Source: Halanaerobium polyolivorans (lineage in GTDB: Bacteria; Bacillota; Halanaerobiia; Halanaerobiales; Halanaerobiaceae). Taken from it: 47,543 bases of DNA. Under the pieces are notes generated by a model, which ran no database searches, was not told where the DNA came from, and was given only the letters and a program-made list of their open reading frames with translations. A program made the position numbers and the translations under genes. Shown here one piece after another: positions 17,362 to 26,071 of this stretch. How positions within the stretch are numbered: position 1 is the first letter of the stretch; every line of letters starts with the position of its first letter. The stretch covers positions 1 through 47,543 of the forward strand of contig NZ_JAJFAT010000017.1 in assembly GCF_020711195.1 (NCBI RefSeq), in the 5' to 3' direction.

Positions 17362-17901
17362 CTAAACCACCTCCTGCATATGTTTTTTTTCGTTCGACTT
17401 AATTTCATTTGAAAACAATTGAATAATAGTAAATAAATTATATTGTATTAGAATAAATGAAAAACCCACTGGAACAGATAAATATGGATATATCATTCTC
17501 ATACCAAACAATAATGGATCAGTTGAAGTAATTCCATTAATAGAAAAAAGTATCCCGTAATATATTATAGTTATACAAAATAAACTTACGATTAAATTCG
17601 ACACAATAAGAATTAGTTTCTTTTTTTTATTTGATAAAAAATTTACAAAAAAATTAACAGCTATATGTTCACCTTCTCGTATAGCTATACTCGCTCCTAA
17701 AAATGTCAACCACATAACTAAATATTTTGAAAGCATATTAGCAAAATTTAGTGGAGTAAAAAACACATATCTAGACATTACTGCTGCAAAAATAACAATA
17801 ACTAGAATACTCAATATTATAGAGCAAATAACATTTAACAATTTGGTTATAAAGCCATCTATATTTTCACAAATTTTGAGTATTTTTTTCCTATTATAAA
17901 T
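17362..17901 (-). CDS. dctQ: TRAP transporter small membrane subunit DctQ
   Basis: Four hydrophobic helices and the mid-protein stretch YLVMWLTFLGASIAIREGEHI mark DctQ (residues 62-82 in the long form). The usual start with ATG/GTG/TTG is a TTG at 17841, giving 159 residues but no ribosome site. Upstream the frame stays open and reads NRKKILKICENIDGFITK, the normal amphipathic start of DctQ. The strong site AAGGAGGGG lies 6 bp before an ATT codon at 17901. I therefore place the start at this ATT, a rare initiation codon, giving 179 residues. It lies between the hairpin after dctP and dctM. Confidence 0.8.
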   Translation of the reverse strand: MYNRKKILKICENIDGFITKLLNVICSIILSILVIVIFAAVMSRYVFFTPLNFANMLSKYLVMWLTFLGASIAIREGEHIAVNFFVNFLSNKKKKLILIVSNLIVSLFCITIIYYGILFSINGITSTDPLLFGMRMIYPYLSVPVGFSFILIQYNLFTIIQLFSNEIKSNEKKHMQEVV

Positions 17902-18016
17902 TTTTGTCCCCTCCTTAATTGATGGTTTAATTTAATGCTAATTTTATATTAATATTATTCTCAAGCTATAATTTTGATTATTTTATGAAGGAATATGATT
18001 CGAATAATTATAAAGA

Positions 18017-18050
18017 CTACTCTCCAATTCAGCACTGAATTGGAGAGTAG
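18017..18050 (-). terminator. 16-bp perfect hairpin between dctP and dctQ
   Basis: CTACTCTCCAATTCAG (18017-18032) pairs with its exact complement at 18035-18050. On the minus strand it is followed only by TCTTTATAATT, so termination should be partial. Such a structure commonly stabilises the upstream message, giving more binding protein (DctP) than membrane subunits. Confidence 0.75.
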
Positions 18051-18061
18051 AGTATTATATT

Positions 18062-19114
18062 TTAATGTTCAAAATACCATCTATCTTCATAAGGTCCAGG
18101 CTCTCCAATTTCTGATTGTATTAAATCTAAAAATTCCTGATTAACAGTATCTCCTATAAACTTATCCCATACTTGGTCTCTTGCCTTATCCTTGAATCTT
18201 AAATATTCTTCTTCAGGTAGTTGACGAATTTCTACTCCTTCTTCTCTCATTTCTCTTATGTTCATGTTTACATGTTCAGTTAACATATTTACATGCCATT
18301 TCTCTGCCTCTCTAGCCGATGAATCTAATGCTTTTTGAACATTTTCTGGTAGACTTTCCCACCAATCATAATTTACAACTAAAGCATATCCATATGATTG
18401 AAAGTTGGTTTCTGTTATATAATTGATTAGCCCTTCATGATGATTAGCAGACCAAAAAGCATCATAACTAACAGCCTCACCATCTACCATCCCTAATCGA
18501 AGACTTTCTGGAACTTCTGGCCAATCTATTGTTACTGCAGATGCTCCCCATGCTTCATATGTCGAAATTTCTGTAGGAGATCTTGAGGCTCGCATTTGCA
18601 TACCATCTAAATCACTAACTGATTTAACAGGATCATTAATTGTACCAATCTGCCTTGGCCCAAATTCTAGAGTCATTAACCATTTCAAGTTTTTCTTGCT
18701 TAATTCATTATCAATATATTCTCTAATTTCTTCATTTTGATAAGCTTCTAATTGTTGTTCTCGCGATTCAAACATGTAAGGCAAATGAAAAGCTTCAAAA
18801 ATAGGAGATAAAGTATAAAGATTAGCATATGAATCTCCTGCTATATCAATAAAGCTCTGCTGAACCGCCTCATAAGTTTCTCTGCCAGAACCTAGTTGAC
18901 CACCATGAAATACAGTAACATCTATTTTACCATTTGTTTTTTCTTCTACTAATTCAGCAAATTTATTACATGCTTGCCCAATATGATCTCTTTCAGGGAT
19001 AACATTTGCCATTCTCAAACTATATTCTTCATCAATATTATAACCATCTTCTGCGTGAACACCCGTTATTGAAAGTAATAATATTAAGACTAAAAAAACT
19101 ATACTTTTTTTCAT
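18062..19114 (-). CDS. dctP: TRAP transporter solute-binding protein DctP
   Basis: 350 residues with a clear signal peptide (MKKSIVFLVLILLLSITGV, cut after VHA). The DctP fold is shown by GQACNKFAELVEEKTNGKI (38-56), VTVFHGGQLGSGRETYEAVQ, and the specificity region MQMRASRSPTEISTYEAWGA (about 175-195), where an Arg normally salt-bridges the substrate carboxylate. Then PEVPESLRLGMVDGEA. It binds the solute outside the membrane and delivers it to DctQM. No lipobox Cys is present, so it may be free or held by the membrane subunits. RBS GGGAGG. The ligand is unknown; LarA and the dehydrogenase nearby suggest a 2- or 3-hydroxy acid. Confidence 0.92.
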   Translation of the reverse strand: MKKSIVFLVLILLLSITGVHAEDGYNIDEEYSLRMANVIPERDHIGQACNKFAELVEEKTNGKIDVTVFHGGQLGSGRETYEAVQQSFIDIAGDSYANLYTLSPIFEAFHLPYMFESREQQLEAYQNEEIREYIDNELSKKNLKWLMTLEFGPRQIGTINDPVKSVSDLDGMQMRASRSPTEISTYEAWGASAVTIDWPEVPESLRLGMVDGEAVSYDAFWSANHHEGLINYITETNFQSYGYALVVNYDWWESLPENVQKALDSSAREAEKWHVNMLTEHVNMNIREMREEGVEIRQLPEEEYLRFKDKARDQVWDKFIGDTVNQEFLDLIQSEIGEPGPYEDRWYFEH

Positions 19115-19234
19115 CTTTATTCCTCCCTGTTAAATTAAGTCCTGTTAAAATAATACCCGATTTTTAAAACTTCTTTATTCAATAGAAATTAATCACCTCC
19201 TTTTAAGATAACTGTATTTTTGTGACATACATTT

Positions 19235-21178
19235 TTACATTAATTCATCTATGAAATTTCCTTCAGCATGCTTAGGTTTTGGAATATCTAGTATTTTTGA
19301 TATAGTAGGAGCAACATCTATAATATTTAATGGCTTATTACTTTCATTATGATCTATTCCTTTGCCTGCTAATATAAGTGAAGCATGCATTTCTTTATTC
19401 CAAGGTAATGCTAAATGTACTCCACTGAAGTTTTTAGTGAACTCTGCTGGTTCAATTTTTTCAGTATTTTCAACAATTCTTTCAGTTCCATCTGGATACT
19501 GGACTTTAGATTGATAAGCAAATGGATTAGCCATATAATTTGTTTTCAAAGCAAATAAAACATCTCCTATTTTATCAAAACCTTGAAATTCATAATTTCC
19601 TAATTGCCCTGCTTCTTCTTTTGGAAGTGCTAATTCTACCATCCTCTCGCCATTAATTGGATTTTTCATATCTAATAATGCATCAATAATTTCTCTTTGG
19701 ACTTTATGATAATCTTCAGGTTCAACTATCCCTTGAGGATCTCTACCTTTTAAATTTATAAACAAGTGAGCATGGCAGGGCTCAAGAGGGAAACATTTAG
19801 TTTTAGACCAATCAATAATCATTTCTCCACTTTCTGGATCAATTTCATAAGATAACAAATCCGCTTCTCTTAAATAATATTTTAAATAAGGATTCCATTC
19901 TAAAGTAGAAAAACCATGATCAGAAACTAATGTAACCAATGTTTCATCTAAATTTACATTTTCCAATATCTCTCCTATTCCCCTATCAATTTGTTTATAA
20001 ACTGTTCTCATATGATCCATCCATTTTTCTGATTCTTCAGGATCATAAAATTTACTCTTCGGATCTATTCCTCCATAAAGAACATGCTGAGCATGATCTA
20101 CAGTCCCAACCCATGTATATATTGAATCAACATCTTTATTTTCAATAACATATTTAGTAGTTTTAGACCACCAATTAACATGATCATTTAACTGATTTAA
20201 ATATTGATCTAGTTCAACCCATCCATCCATAAATGCCCAAGGATCATCAACTTCCATATATGGACCAGCAACTTCCTCTATTTCTTTTTGTAGAGAAGAT
20301 GGGGCCGTATAAGATTCTTTTGTATTAATTGCACTAGCAAAAAGGCTAAATTCTTGAGCATCTTGTGATAATTTTGGCACATAAAATCTAAATGTTCCGC
20401 TTTTTGATTCTTTGCTATTATCAATAAAGTCTTCCTCTATCCAGTCGCTCCACTCGTTTTCTTTTAAACAGGCTACTGCATTATCTGCATTTTTATCTGA
20501 AGAGATTATCATTTGATTATAACCTAAATCTTTTTCATCACTAATTATAACCACCTGATACTTGGGTCCTTCTGCATAAACAGGAGGAACATTTATTTCA
20601 AATTCTTTTGGTAGCAAATAGCTTTCAGGTAAATTATCCCAGCCTTTCGCATCATTTAGTTCTTTAACAACTGCTCGTCCTGGTACTTGGTTGCATCTAT
20701 ATTTTTTTGATGCAAACAAAGAACTGTTTGCAATATCCCAAAGCGGCATATAGAAAAATCTAAATGGTGGGTTTAATGAAGCTGCAATTTGAATACCATT
20801 TTCTATACCATCTTCCATTGGCCATGTAACAGGCCAATTTATTAGTGCAGAGGTTCTATCTGCTTTTTTTTCAGCTTCCCATAATGTTTCGGCTTTCATT
20901 TTTCTTTTGTCAAATGAGGTATGCCATTCGTCTAATTCTTCTCCTGGTTCTCTAACCATTAAACTAGGTATACCACATGTTCCTGGTCCTGCTCCAGACA
21001 CTATTGCTCCCCATGCTGCAGCAGTCAGTGGTGGAAAAGTAGTTATTGTTCTTGAAAAATATCCAATATTCATCAATTTTGATATGTTTGGTAAAATTCC
21101 TTCAGATGAAAATTTTTTAATTAAGTCAGGTAAAGCCGCATCAACACCAAGCATTAAAAGTTTTGTTTTTTTATCCAT
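19235..21178 (-). CDS. Alkaline phosphatase superfamily phosphodiesterase-type hydrolase
   Basis: 647 residues, no signal peptide, so probably cytosolic. Features of type I phosphodiesterase/nucleotide pyrophosphatases: the first metal Asp in LLMLGVDAALPDL (residues 8-20), the nucleophile Thr in FPPLTAAAWGAIVSGAGPG (about 49-67), WVGTVDHAQH (near 368), and VTLVSDHGFS (near 422), each contributing Zn ligands; a later His in FSGVHLALPW fits the last ligand. The insert between 90 and 350 sets specificity and is not recognisable. First gene of the main operon, with its own promoter. It may release the transported acid from a phospho- or sulfo-ester, but this is inference. Confidence 0.85.
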   Translation of the reverse strand: MDKKTKLLMLGVDAALPDLIKKFSSEGILPNISKLMNIGYFSRTITTFPPLTAAAWGAIVSGAGPGTCGIPSLMVREPGEELDEWHTSFDKRKMKAETLWEAEKKADRTSALINWPVTWPMEDGIENGIQIAASLNPPFRFFYMPLWDIANSSLFASKKYRCNQVPGRAVVKELNDAKGWDNLPESYLLPKEFEINVPPVYAEGPKYQVVIISDEKDLGYNQMIISSDKNADNAVACLKENEWSDWIEEDFIDNSKESKSGTFRFYVPKLSQDAQEFSLFASAINTKESYTAPSSLQKEIEEVAGPYMEVDDPWAFMDGWVELDQYLNQLNDHVNWWSKTTKYVIENKDVDSIYTWVGTVDHAQHVLYGGIDPKSKFYDPEESEKWMDHMRTVYKQIDRGIGEILENVNLDETLVTLVSDHGFSTLEWNPYLKYYLREADLLSYEIDPESGEMIIDWSKTKCFPLEPCHAHLFINLKGRDPQGIVEPEDYHKVQREIIDALLDMKNPINGERMVELALPKEEAGQLGNYEFQGFDKIGDVLFALKTNYMANPFAYQSKVQYPDGTERIVENTEKIEPAEFTKNFSGVHLALPWNKEMHASLILAGKGIDHNESNKPLNIIDVAPTISKILDIPKPKHAEGNFIDELM

Positions 21179-21251
21179 TTTTTCACTCCTTATTTAATTT
21201 AAACATTTAATTAAATATTTTGATTAAATAAATATTTTGAATTCTTAGATT

Positions 21252-21315
21252 ATTATAACACAGCATAATTAACAATACAAGTTGTGAATAAAAGAATTTA
21301 ATGTATTGTATTGTT
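21252..21315 (-). promoter_or_regulatory. SigA-type promoter and inverted repeat before the phosphodiesterase-TRAP-larA operon
   Basis: Minus strand TTGTAT (21280-21275), 17 bp, TATAAT (21257-21252), about 75 bp from the start codon. AACAATACAA (21271-21280) and TTGTATTGTT (21306-21315) form a perfect 10-bp inverted repeat with a 25-bp gap, the inner arm covering the -35. A regulator, perhaps the GntR/LacI-type protein encoded nearby, could bind here. Confidence 0.7.
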
Positions 21316-21382
21316 ATTTATATATTTAAAATAATAACAATAAATACATTATGTTTTAAAATTAACTAAGATAATAGAATAA

Positions 21383-22642
21383 CTATATAAATCTAGTAAT
21401 AAATCTCACTATAACTGCTATAATATATAAATCAGGTGTTAAGATACCCATGCTAGCAGCTCCATAATCTTGAAGATTAATCAGAGGAAACAAAAAAGAT
21501 ACAAAAACTGGCCAAAAAAATCCACCTAAAAAGCTTGCCATTATAGCTCCTCTCTTAGCTCCAGTACAAAAGCCGAATACCCCTAAGATTGTTCCTCCAA
21601 ACATTATTCCCATCATTGAAGGAACTGGTATTATTGGTAATTGTAATAATCTACATACATAAGTAGATAAAACCCATCCTATGAAACTAGCTATTAATCC
21701 AATGCTTACTCCCTGTGGGGCATATGAAAAAAAAACTGGTACATCTAAAGCTGGTTTAGCATTTGGAACTATTTTTTTTGCAATTCCTTCAAAAGCAGGA
21801 ATAAGTTCTTTCAAAAACATTTCAACTCCTTTTAATACAATAATCATTCCTGATGCTACTTTTAAAGATTCACCAATAACATATACTATTGGATTATTGT
21901 TTTTTGCTATTTCATTTAAGGTAGGAGTATCTAATATAAAAACAGGAAGCAAAAACATAATAAATATTATAAATGTTAATGATATCGAAAGCTCTTCAAT
22001 AATTTTTTTATAATTAAAATTTTGATCATATTCAATTTTCGGTTGAGAGCTGCCTAAATATTTACCTACTATTGAAGCAAAAATCACTAATAAAGAAATA
22101 GTATGTCCCATGCCAAATTTATTATTACCAGTTATTTTTTCTATCCATGGCTGAAGAATAAAAGGCTGTAATGACATGAATATACCTAAAATGATTGAAC
22201 CATAAATAATTAATCTTAATCCATGAATGTTAACAGAGTAAAATGCTAAGATTATTGCCCCAGATAAATGCCAAATCTTATGTCCCGTTAAATAAATCAA
22301 TTTCATTGGCGTAAAACGTGCAATTAATAAATGAAATAAAAAGCCTATAACCATTATTATTCCAATTGTATCTCCCTTATCAGACATCATTGTACCAATA
22401 ACAATATTATCATCTAAATAAATACCTTGAATTTGAAACGCCTGTATAAATAATGTTTCGAAAGATTGGAATCCTTTTGAGATGATTTCCACACCTAATG
22501 TTAAGATAAAAAACCCTAGTATGGTTTTTAGAGTGCCATATAATATTTTGTTAATAGGTTTTTTTAACATAATTAACCCAAGCATTGTTATTACGCCAAT
22601 TATAAAGCCAGGTATTTTCAATATTTCTATTAATATACTCAT
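21383..22642 (-). CDS. UlaA-like PTS IIC (ascorbate family), without IIA/IIB partners
   Basis: 419 residues with 10-11 hydrophobic helices, close in length and pattern to UlaA/SgaT, the vitamin C-type PTS permease: LYGTLKTILGFFILTLGVEI near the start (33-52), IYLDDNIVIGTMMSDKGDT, LTGHKIWHLSGAI, and GAKRGAIMASFLGGFFWPV near the C-terminus. UlaA normally works with the phosphocarriers UlaB (IIB) and UlaC (IIA). Neither is in this window, so it depends on partners elsewhere or works as a facilitator. It is divergent from the GntR-type regulator and transcribed from the operator-covered promoter at 22844-22872. The ligand is unknown; a sugar acid would suit the island. Confidence 0.85.
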   Translation of the reverse strand: MSILIEILKIPGFIIGVITMLGLIMLKKPINKILYGTLKTILGFFILTLGVEIISKGFQSFETLFIQAFQIQGIYLDDNIVIGTMMSDKGDTIGIIMVIGFLFHLLIARFTPMKLIYLTGHKIWHLSGAIILAFYSVNIHGLRLIIYGSIILGIFMSLQPFILQPWIEKITGNNKFGMGHTISLLVIFASIVGKYLGSSQPKIEYDQNFNYKKIIEELSISLTFIIFIMFLLPVFILDTPTLNEIAKNNNPIVYVIGESLKVASGMIIVLKGVEMFLKELIPAFEGIAKKIVPNAKPALDVPVFFSYAPQGVSIGLIASFIGWVLSTYVCRLLQLPIIPVPSMMGIMFGGTILGVFGFCTGAKRGAIMASFLGGFFWPVFVSFLFPLINLQDYGAASMGILTPDLYIIAVIVRFITRFI

Positions 22643-22843
22643 TTTTTTCTCCTGAAAATAGTATTATCTCTCAAGTATCTGCCTATAAAATAACTTTAAA
22701 TACATTGTAACGCCCTCTAAAAATATTGAACAGATACCAATTAAACATCTTAATAATAATTAAAGGGGATAAAAAATAAATGCCTAAATCATATTAAGGT
22801 TTGTCCAAAATTAGAAGGACCAGCTTAAAATATTATTTTAAAT

Positions 22844-22876
22844 AGTATAACATAGTATACAAAAACATACAATGTT
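22844..22876 (-). promoter_or_regulatory. Promoter of the ulaA-like gene with overlapping palindromic operator
   Basis: Minus strand TTGTAT (22872-22867), 17 bp, TATACT (22849-22844). The palindrome AACATAGTAT (22849-22858) and ATACAATGTT (22867-22876), matching at 9 of 10 positions with an 8-bp gap, covers the whole spacer and -35. This is a textbook repressor position. The divergent GntR/LacI-type gene is the obvious source of the repressor. The rest of 22643-23122 shows no gene. Confidence 0.75.
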
Positions 22877-23122
22877 TTAATATTGTTATTTATTATAACT
22901 TGTATAGCAAAAAGTTAAATTTTTTACTAATAAAGAAATTTCGAATCCAAATATTTTATTATATATTTAATTTTACTTTAAAATATACTCTAAATCAGTG
23001 TTCTATGATTGGGTTTAATTATATAATTTGTAATTTGTATTGCTTTTAGATATAATTATAATACTAAAGTATTGCTTTGTTATTAATATATTAAAAATAT
23101 AATGAATAAGGAGTTAATAAAC

Positions 23123-24232
23123 ATGAAAAAAAATAAACATCTTTATCAACAAATAAAATTAAATATTATTGAAGACATTGAAAATGGTGAGTATAAACCT
23201 GGGGATAAAATAGGAACAGAAAAAGAACTTTGCGATATATATGATGTTAGTAGATCTACTATTCGTAGAGCTTTAGAAGAATTAGAAGAATCTAATTTAA
23301 TTGAAAGACTACTAGGGAAAGGAACTTTTGTGAAAGACAGTTATAAATTAGAATCTCAAAACAACAAAAATTTAATGGTTATTGTTCCAGTTATCTCTCA
23401 AGACTTTATAAGCAATATAATAACTGGCATACAAGAAGTAGCCAATCAAAAAGGATATAGTATGAATTTATGTATAACAAACAATTCTATTGAAAAAGAA
23501 ACAGCGTATTTGAACCAATCTAAACATAATGATAGTGTTGGTGTAATTTTGCATCCAACAAATTCAAAATATTATAATCCTGAGGTCATCAAATTAATTG
23601 GGAAAAAGCCTTTGATTATGACAGCAAGATATTATAAATATATAGATTGTAATTATGTAGTACCTAATAATTTTCAAGGAGCATTTAAAGCAGTTAATCA
23701 TTTAATTGAACTTGGGCATAAAAATATCGGATTAATTTCTGACACACCTAACTTTAGGACTTCAGTTCAAGAAAGAATTGAAGGCTATAAAGAAGCTTTA
23801 AATTCTAATAACTTACTTGTAAATAAAAAAATAATAATAGATAATTTAGAGGATCCTTGTAGATTATATGCCTCTAAACCAGAAAAAAAGGATCAAATTC
23901 TAGATATTATTAAAAGATTCCTAATTGACAATAAAGATAATTTAACAGCTATTTTTGCAATTAATGATTTTCTTGCAAGAGAAACAATTATTGCTGCTAA
24001 ACAAGTTGGTATGAAAGTACCAAATGAAATTTCTATAGTTGGATTTGATAATGTCATTCTTTCAGAAAAATCAGAACCTCCTTTAACAACGATTAACTGG
24101 TCTCAATATGATGTTGGAGTTACTGCCACTCGAGAATTAATTAATTCAATCGAAAACAAATCTAATAAAAACATTAAAAAAACTCTGCCTGTAAATTTAG
24201 TTCAAAGAGAATCTACTTTTAAAAAAAATTAA
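23123..24232 (+). CDS. GntR-HTH / LacI-type sensor regulator (AraR-like)
   Basis: 369 residues from ATG 23123, with AAGGAG at good spacing; an ATG at 23102 lies upstream of that site. Residues 5-70 are a GntR winged helix: LYQQIKLNIIEDIENGEYKPG, then SRSTIRRALEELEESNLIER and GKGTFV. Residues 85-365 are a LacI/PBP1-type sugar-binding domain: VIPVISQDF-like strand, then HLIELGHKNIGLISDT (about 195-210), IFAINDFLARETI and EISIVGFDN. This architecture is that of AraR, which represses until a sugar binds. It is divergent from the ulaA-like gene and likely represses it and perhaps the operon at 21280. The inducer is probably the sugar acid handled by the island. Confidence 0.9.
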   Translation: MKKNKHLYQQIKLNIIEDIENGEYKPGDKIGTEKELCDIYDVSRSTIRRALEELEESNLIERLLGKGTFVKDSYKLESQNNKNLMVIVPVISQDFISNIITGIQEVANQKGYSMNLCITNNSIEKETAYLNQSKHNDSVGVILHPTNSKYYNPEVIKLIGKKPLIMTARYYKYIDCNYVVPNNFQGAFKAVNHLIELGHKNIGLISDTPNFRTSVQERIEGYKEALNSNNLLVNKKIIIDNLEDPCRLYASKPEKKDQILDIIKRFLIDNKDNLTAIFAINDFLARETIIAAKQVGMKVPNEISIVGFDNVILSEKSEPPLTTINWSQYDVGVTATRELINSIENKSNKNIKKTLPVNLVQRESTFKKN

Positions 24233-24290
24233 TTTTTCTTTAAAATTATTTCAATTATGTTTTCTCAAATAAACAGGCGTAAAAGCATTT

Positions 24291-24321
24291 AAACCCAGTT
24301 TATATTAGCTGGGTTTTTTTA
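24291..24321 (+). terminator. Terminator of the GntR-type regulator
   Basis: AAACCCAG (24291-24298) and CTGGGTTT (24310-24317) form a stem followed by TTTTTTT. It lies about 60 bp after the stop. Confidence 0.8.
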
Positions 24322-24341
24322 TATAAAAGCATTAAGTTTAC

Positions 24342-24506
24342 TTATAATGAGAAGTTCTTCATCGCTTGATCCAGAACATCTTGATTAACTTCTATATAGT
24401 CTAAATTAATACTTGGAATTAAATAATTGGATAAGCACTGTAAAATAGCATATCTTTAAATTTTTTGCTTTGAATATATAGCAGATTAATTGAAAGACAG
24501 GTTCGA
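24342..24506 (-). pseudogene. Decayed coding remnant, origin unknown
   Basis: The minus frame ending at 24344-24342 reads coding-like sequence broken by stops: SNLSFN, stop, SAIYSKQKI, stop, RYAILQCLSNYLIPS, then YIEVNQDVLDQAMKNFSL and the final stop. Replacing the two internal stops gives a plausible C-terminus of about 53 residues. I do not recognise the family; a transposase tail is a guess. The rest of 24322-24857 has no gene. Confidence 0.35.
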
Positions 24507-24750
24507 ATCTATTGAGCATTAATACCTAAGACTCGATAATTTCAGCAAGTATCATCAAAACTTATTTCTGCAAAACAAATTATTCATTTAAATCAACAGG
24601 TCAATATTTCACTTTGAATTATAAAACAGCCTTTTTGTATTTTCAAAAGCTATACCTTTAGACACTCTTTTATTAGTAGAACTTTAAATCATTAACAAGC
24701 TCAGTGATAGCAGTTAATCTAAGCTGCTATTTTCTCTTTATTAAATTCGT

Positions 24751-24807
24751 ATCAAAAGGTGCTAAATTTAATTTTGATATCTCCCATAATAGCTATATAC
24801 CTTTTGA
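24751..24807. promoter_or_regulatory. Inverted repeat upstream of the resolvase, candidate res site
   Basis: ATCAAAAGGT (24751-24760) and ACCTTTTGA (24799-24807) are an inverted pair about 50 bp upstream of the resolvase start. Serine resolvases usually act at paired half-sites just upstream of their own gene, so this is a candidate crossover or accessory site. The recognition sequence is not otherwise identifiable. Confidence 0.35.
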
Positions 24808-24857
24808 AACTTTTATGATATACTATAACTAATAATTGGAAATAGAGGTGAAATAAT

Positions 24858-25463
24858 ATGAGTGGTAGAAAATATGGATACATTAGAGTTTCCAGCAAAG
24901 AACAAAATCCAGCCAGACAGGAAGATGCTTTGCTAAAAGCAGGCGTTGTAAAAGATTATATTTTTATGGATAAGATGAGTGGAAAAGATTTTGATAGACC
25001 TGAATATCAACTGGTAAAAAGATTACTCAAAGAAGATGATGTTTTATTTATTAAAGATTTAGATCGCCTGGGAAGAAATCATAGAATGATTAAAGAGGAA
25101 TGGAAAGAGATTACAATGGATATCGGTGCAGACATAGTTGTCTTGGATATGGATTTATTAGATACCAGAAAATTTAAAAATGGGATGGAAGAATTAATTT
25201 CTAATATTGTTTTGGAGCTGCTCTCGTATATGGCTGAAAAAGAAAGAGAAAAAATTAATAAAAGACAGGCTGAAGGAATAAAAAAAGCTCGCCAAAATGG
25301 AATCCATCTTGGCAGGCCTAAGATTGAAGTAGATGATTTTGAATATTATTATGATCAGGTTTACAACAAAGAAGAAATGACTGCTGTCGAAGCTATGGAA
25401 GAACTGGATGTTAGTAAGTCGACATTTTATAGAAGAAAGAGTGAGTATGAAAAAAATTCATAA
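24858..25463 (+). CDS. Small serine recombinase (resolvase/invertase)
   Basis: 201 residues, standard for Tn3-type resolvases and plasmid multimer resolution proteins. The catalytic Ser is in GYIRVSSKEQNPARQ (Ser12 or Ser13). KDLDRLGRNHRMI (about 70-82) is the conserved Arg-containing DRLGR motif. Residues about 120-145 (MAEKEREKINKRQAEGIKKA) form the long E helix, GIHLGRPK is the linker, and the last 35 residues (EMTAVEAMEELDVSKSTFYR) are a Hin-like HTH. It most likely resolves plasmid dimers; DNA inversion is the alternative. RBS AGAGGTG. It lies beside a remnant region, so it may also be left from a transposon. Confidence 0.9.
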   Translation: MSGRKYGYIRVSSKEQNPARQEDALLKAGVVKDYIFMDKMSGKDFDRPEYQLVKRLLKEDDVLFIKDLDRLGRNHRMIKEEWKEITMDIGADIVVLDMDLLDTRKFKNGMEELISNIVLELLSYMAEKEREKINKRQAEGIKKARQNGIHLGRPKIEVDDFEYYYDQVYNKEEMTAVEAMEELDVSKSTFYRRKSEYEKNS

Positions 25464-25530
25464 TTGGACAATAGTATTTGACAACTTATGAAATTTTATG
25501 AGAACACTTTATAAATAGGAGGTTCCAACA

Positions 25531-25791
25531 GTGAGCTTAAAAGAAAGGTTTTTAGAATTATTGTCCAGATTTTTTGCTACTGTTGTTAATGTTTTTACTG
25601 GGTTAGTTGTCGCATATATATTATATATTTTGCTATCTAGTATATTCCCGTCTTTCTCTGATATTATTTTAAATATAATAGTAATAATTTTTATTATAAG
25701 TATAATTACTCCTGTGTTATCTTTTATTTTGTTATTTTTATCATTTTTGTTATTCTTTTTAAAAGCTTTATTAAAACCATTATTGGATTAA
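25531..25791 (+). CDS. Small membrane protein, unknown
   Basis: 86 residues from GTG 25531 with a good AGGAGG. Two long hydrophobic stretches, ATVVNVFTGLVVAYILYILL (about 16-35) and a longer one from 44 to 80 that could be one or two helices, with few charges besides the N-terminal SLKERF. It is 67 bp after the resolvase on the same strand. No family is recognised. A role as a small membrane toxin or superinfection-type protein is possible but nothing in the sequence shows it. Confidence 0.55.
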   Translation: MSLKERFLELLSRFFATVVNVFTGLVVAYILYILLSSIFPSFSDIILNIIVIIFIISIITPVLSFILLFLSFLLFFLKALLKPLLD

Positions 25792-26071
25792 TATATTTTA
25801 TATTTTTGTAAAATAACTTTCATTTTATAATCCGTTATTATTTATCAAACAATAATTTTAAAAATATCATTATATATTAACTTCTATAAAAATACTGATT
25901 TCATTTTATAGAATTGAGATAACAAAATTTTTAATTAGCACACCTTAATTAATATTGTGTTGTGTTAATGGGTAGAGATATTTATTTTTTAAAAATAAAT
26001 ATAAAGGTATATTTTTCTTTTTATTGAAACAATATAATAATTCGTATTAAATTTATAAAAAAGGTGATATT

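Noticed and set aside
19115-19234. Small leader ORF behind AAGGAGGTG before dctP
   Set aside because: The frame would be 15 codons from a TTG at long spacing, with no sign of regulation.
24495-24520. GGTTCGAATC resembling a tRNA T-loop
   Set aside because: The flanking bases do not form a 5-bp T stem (ACAGG against CTATT) and no acceptor or anticodon stem is found upstream.
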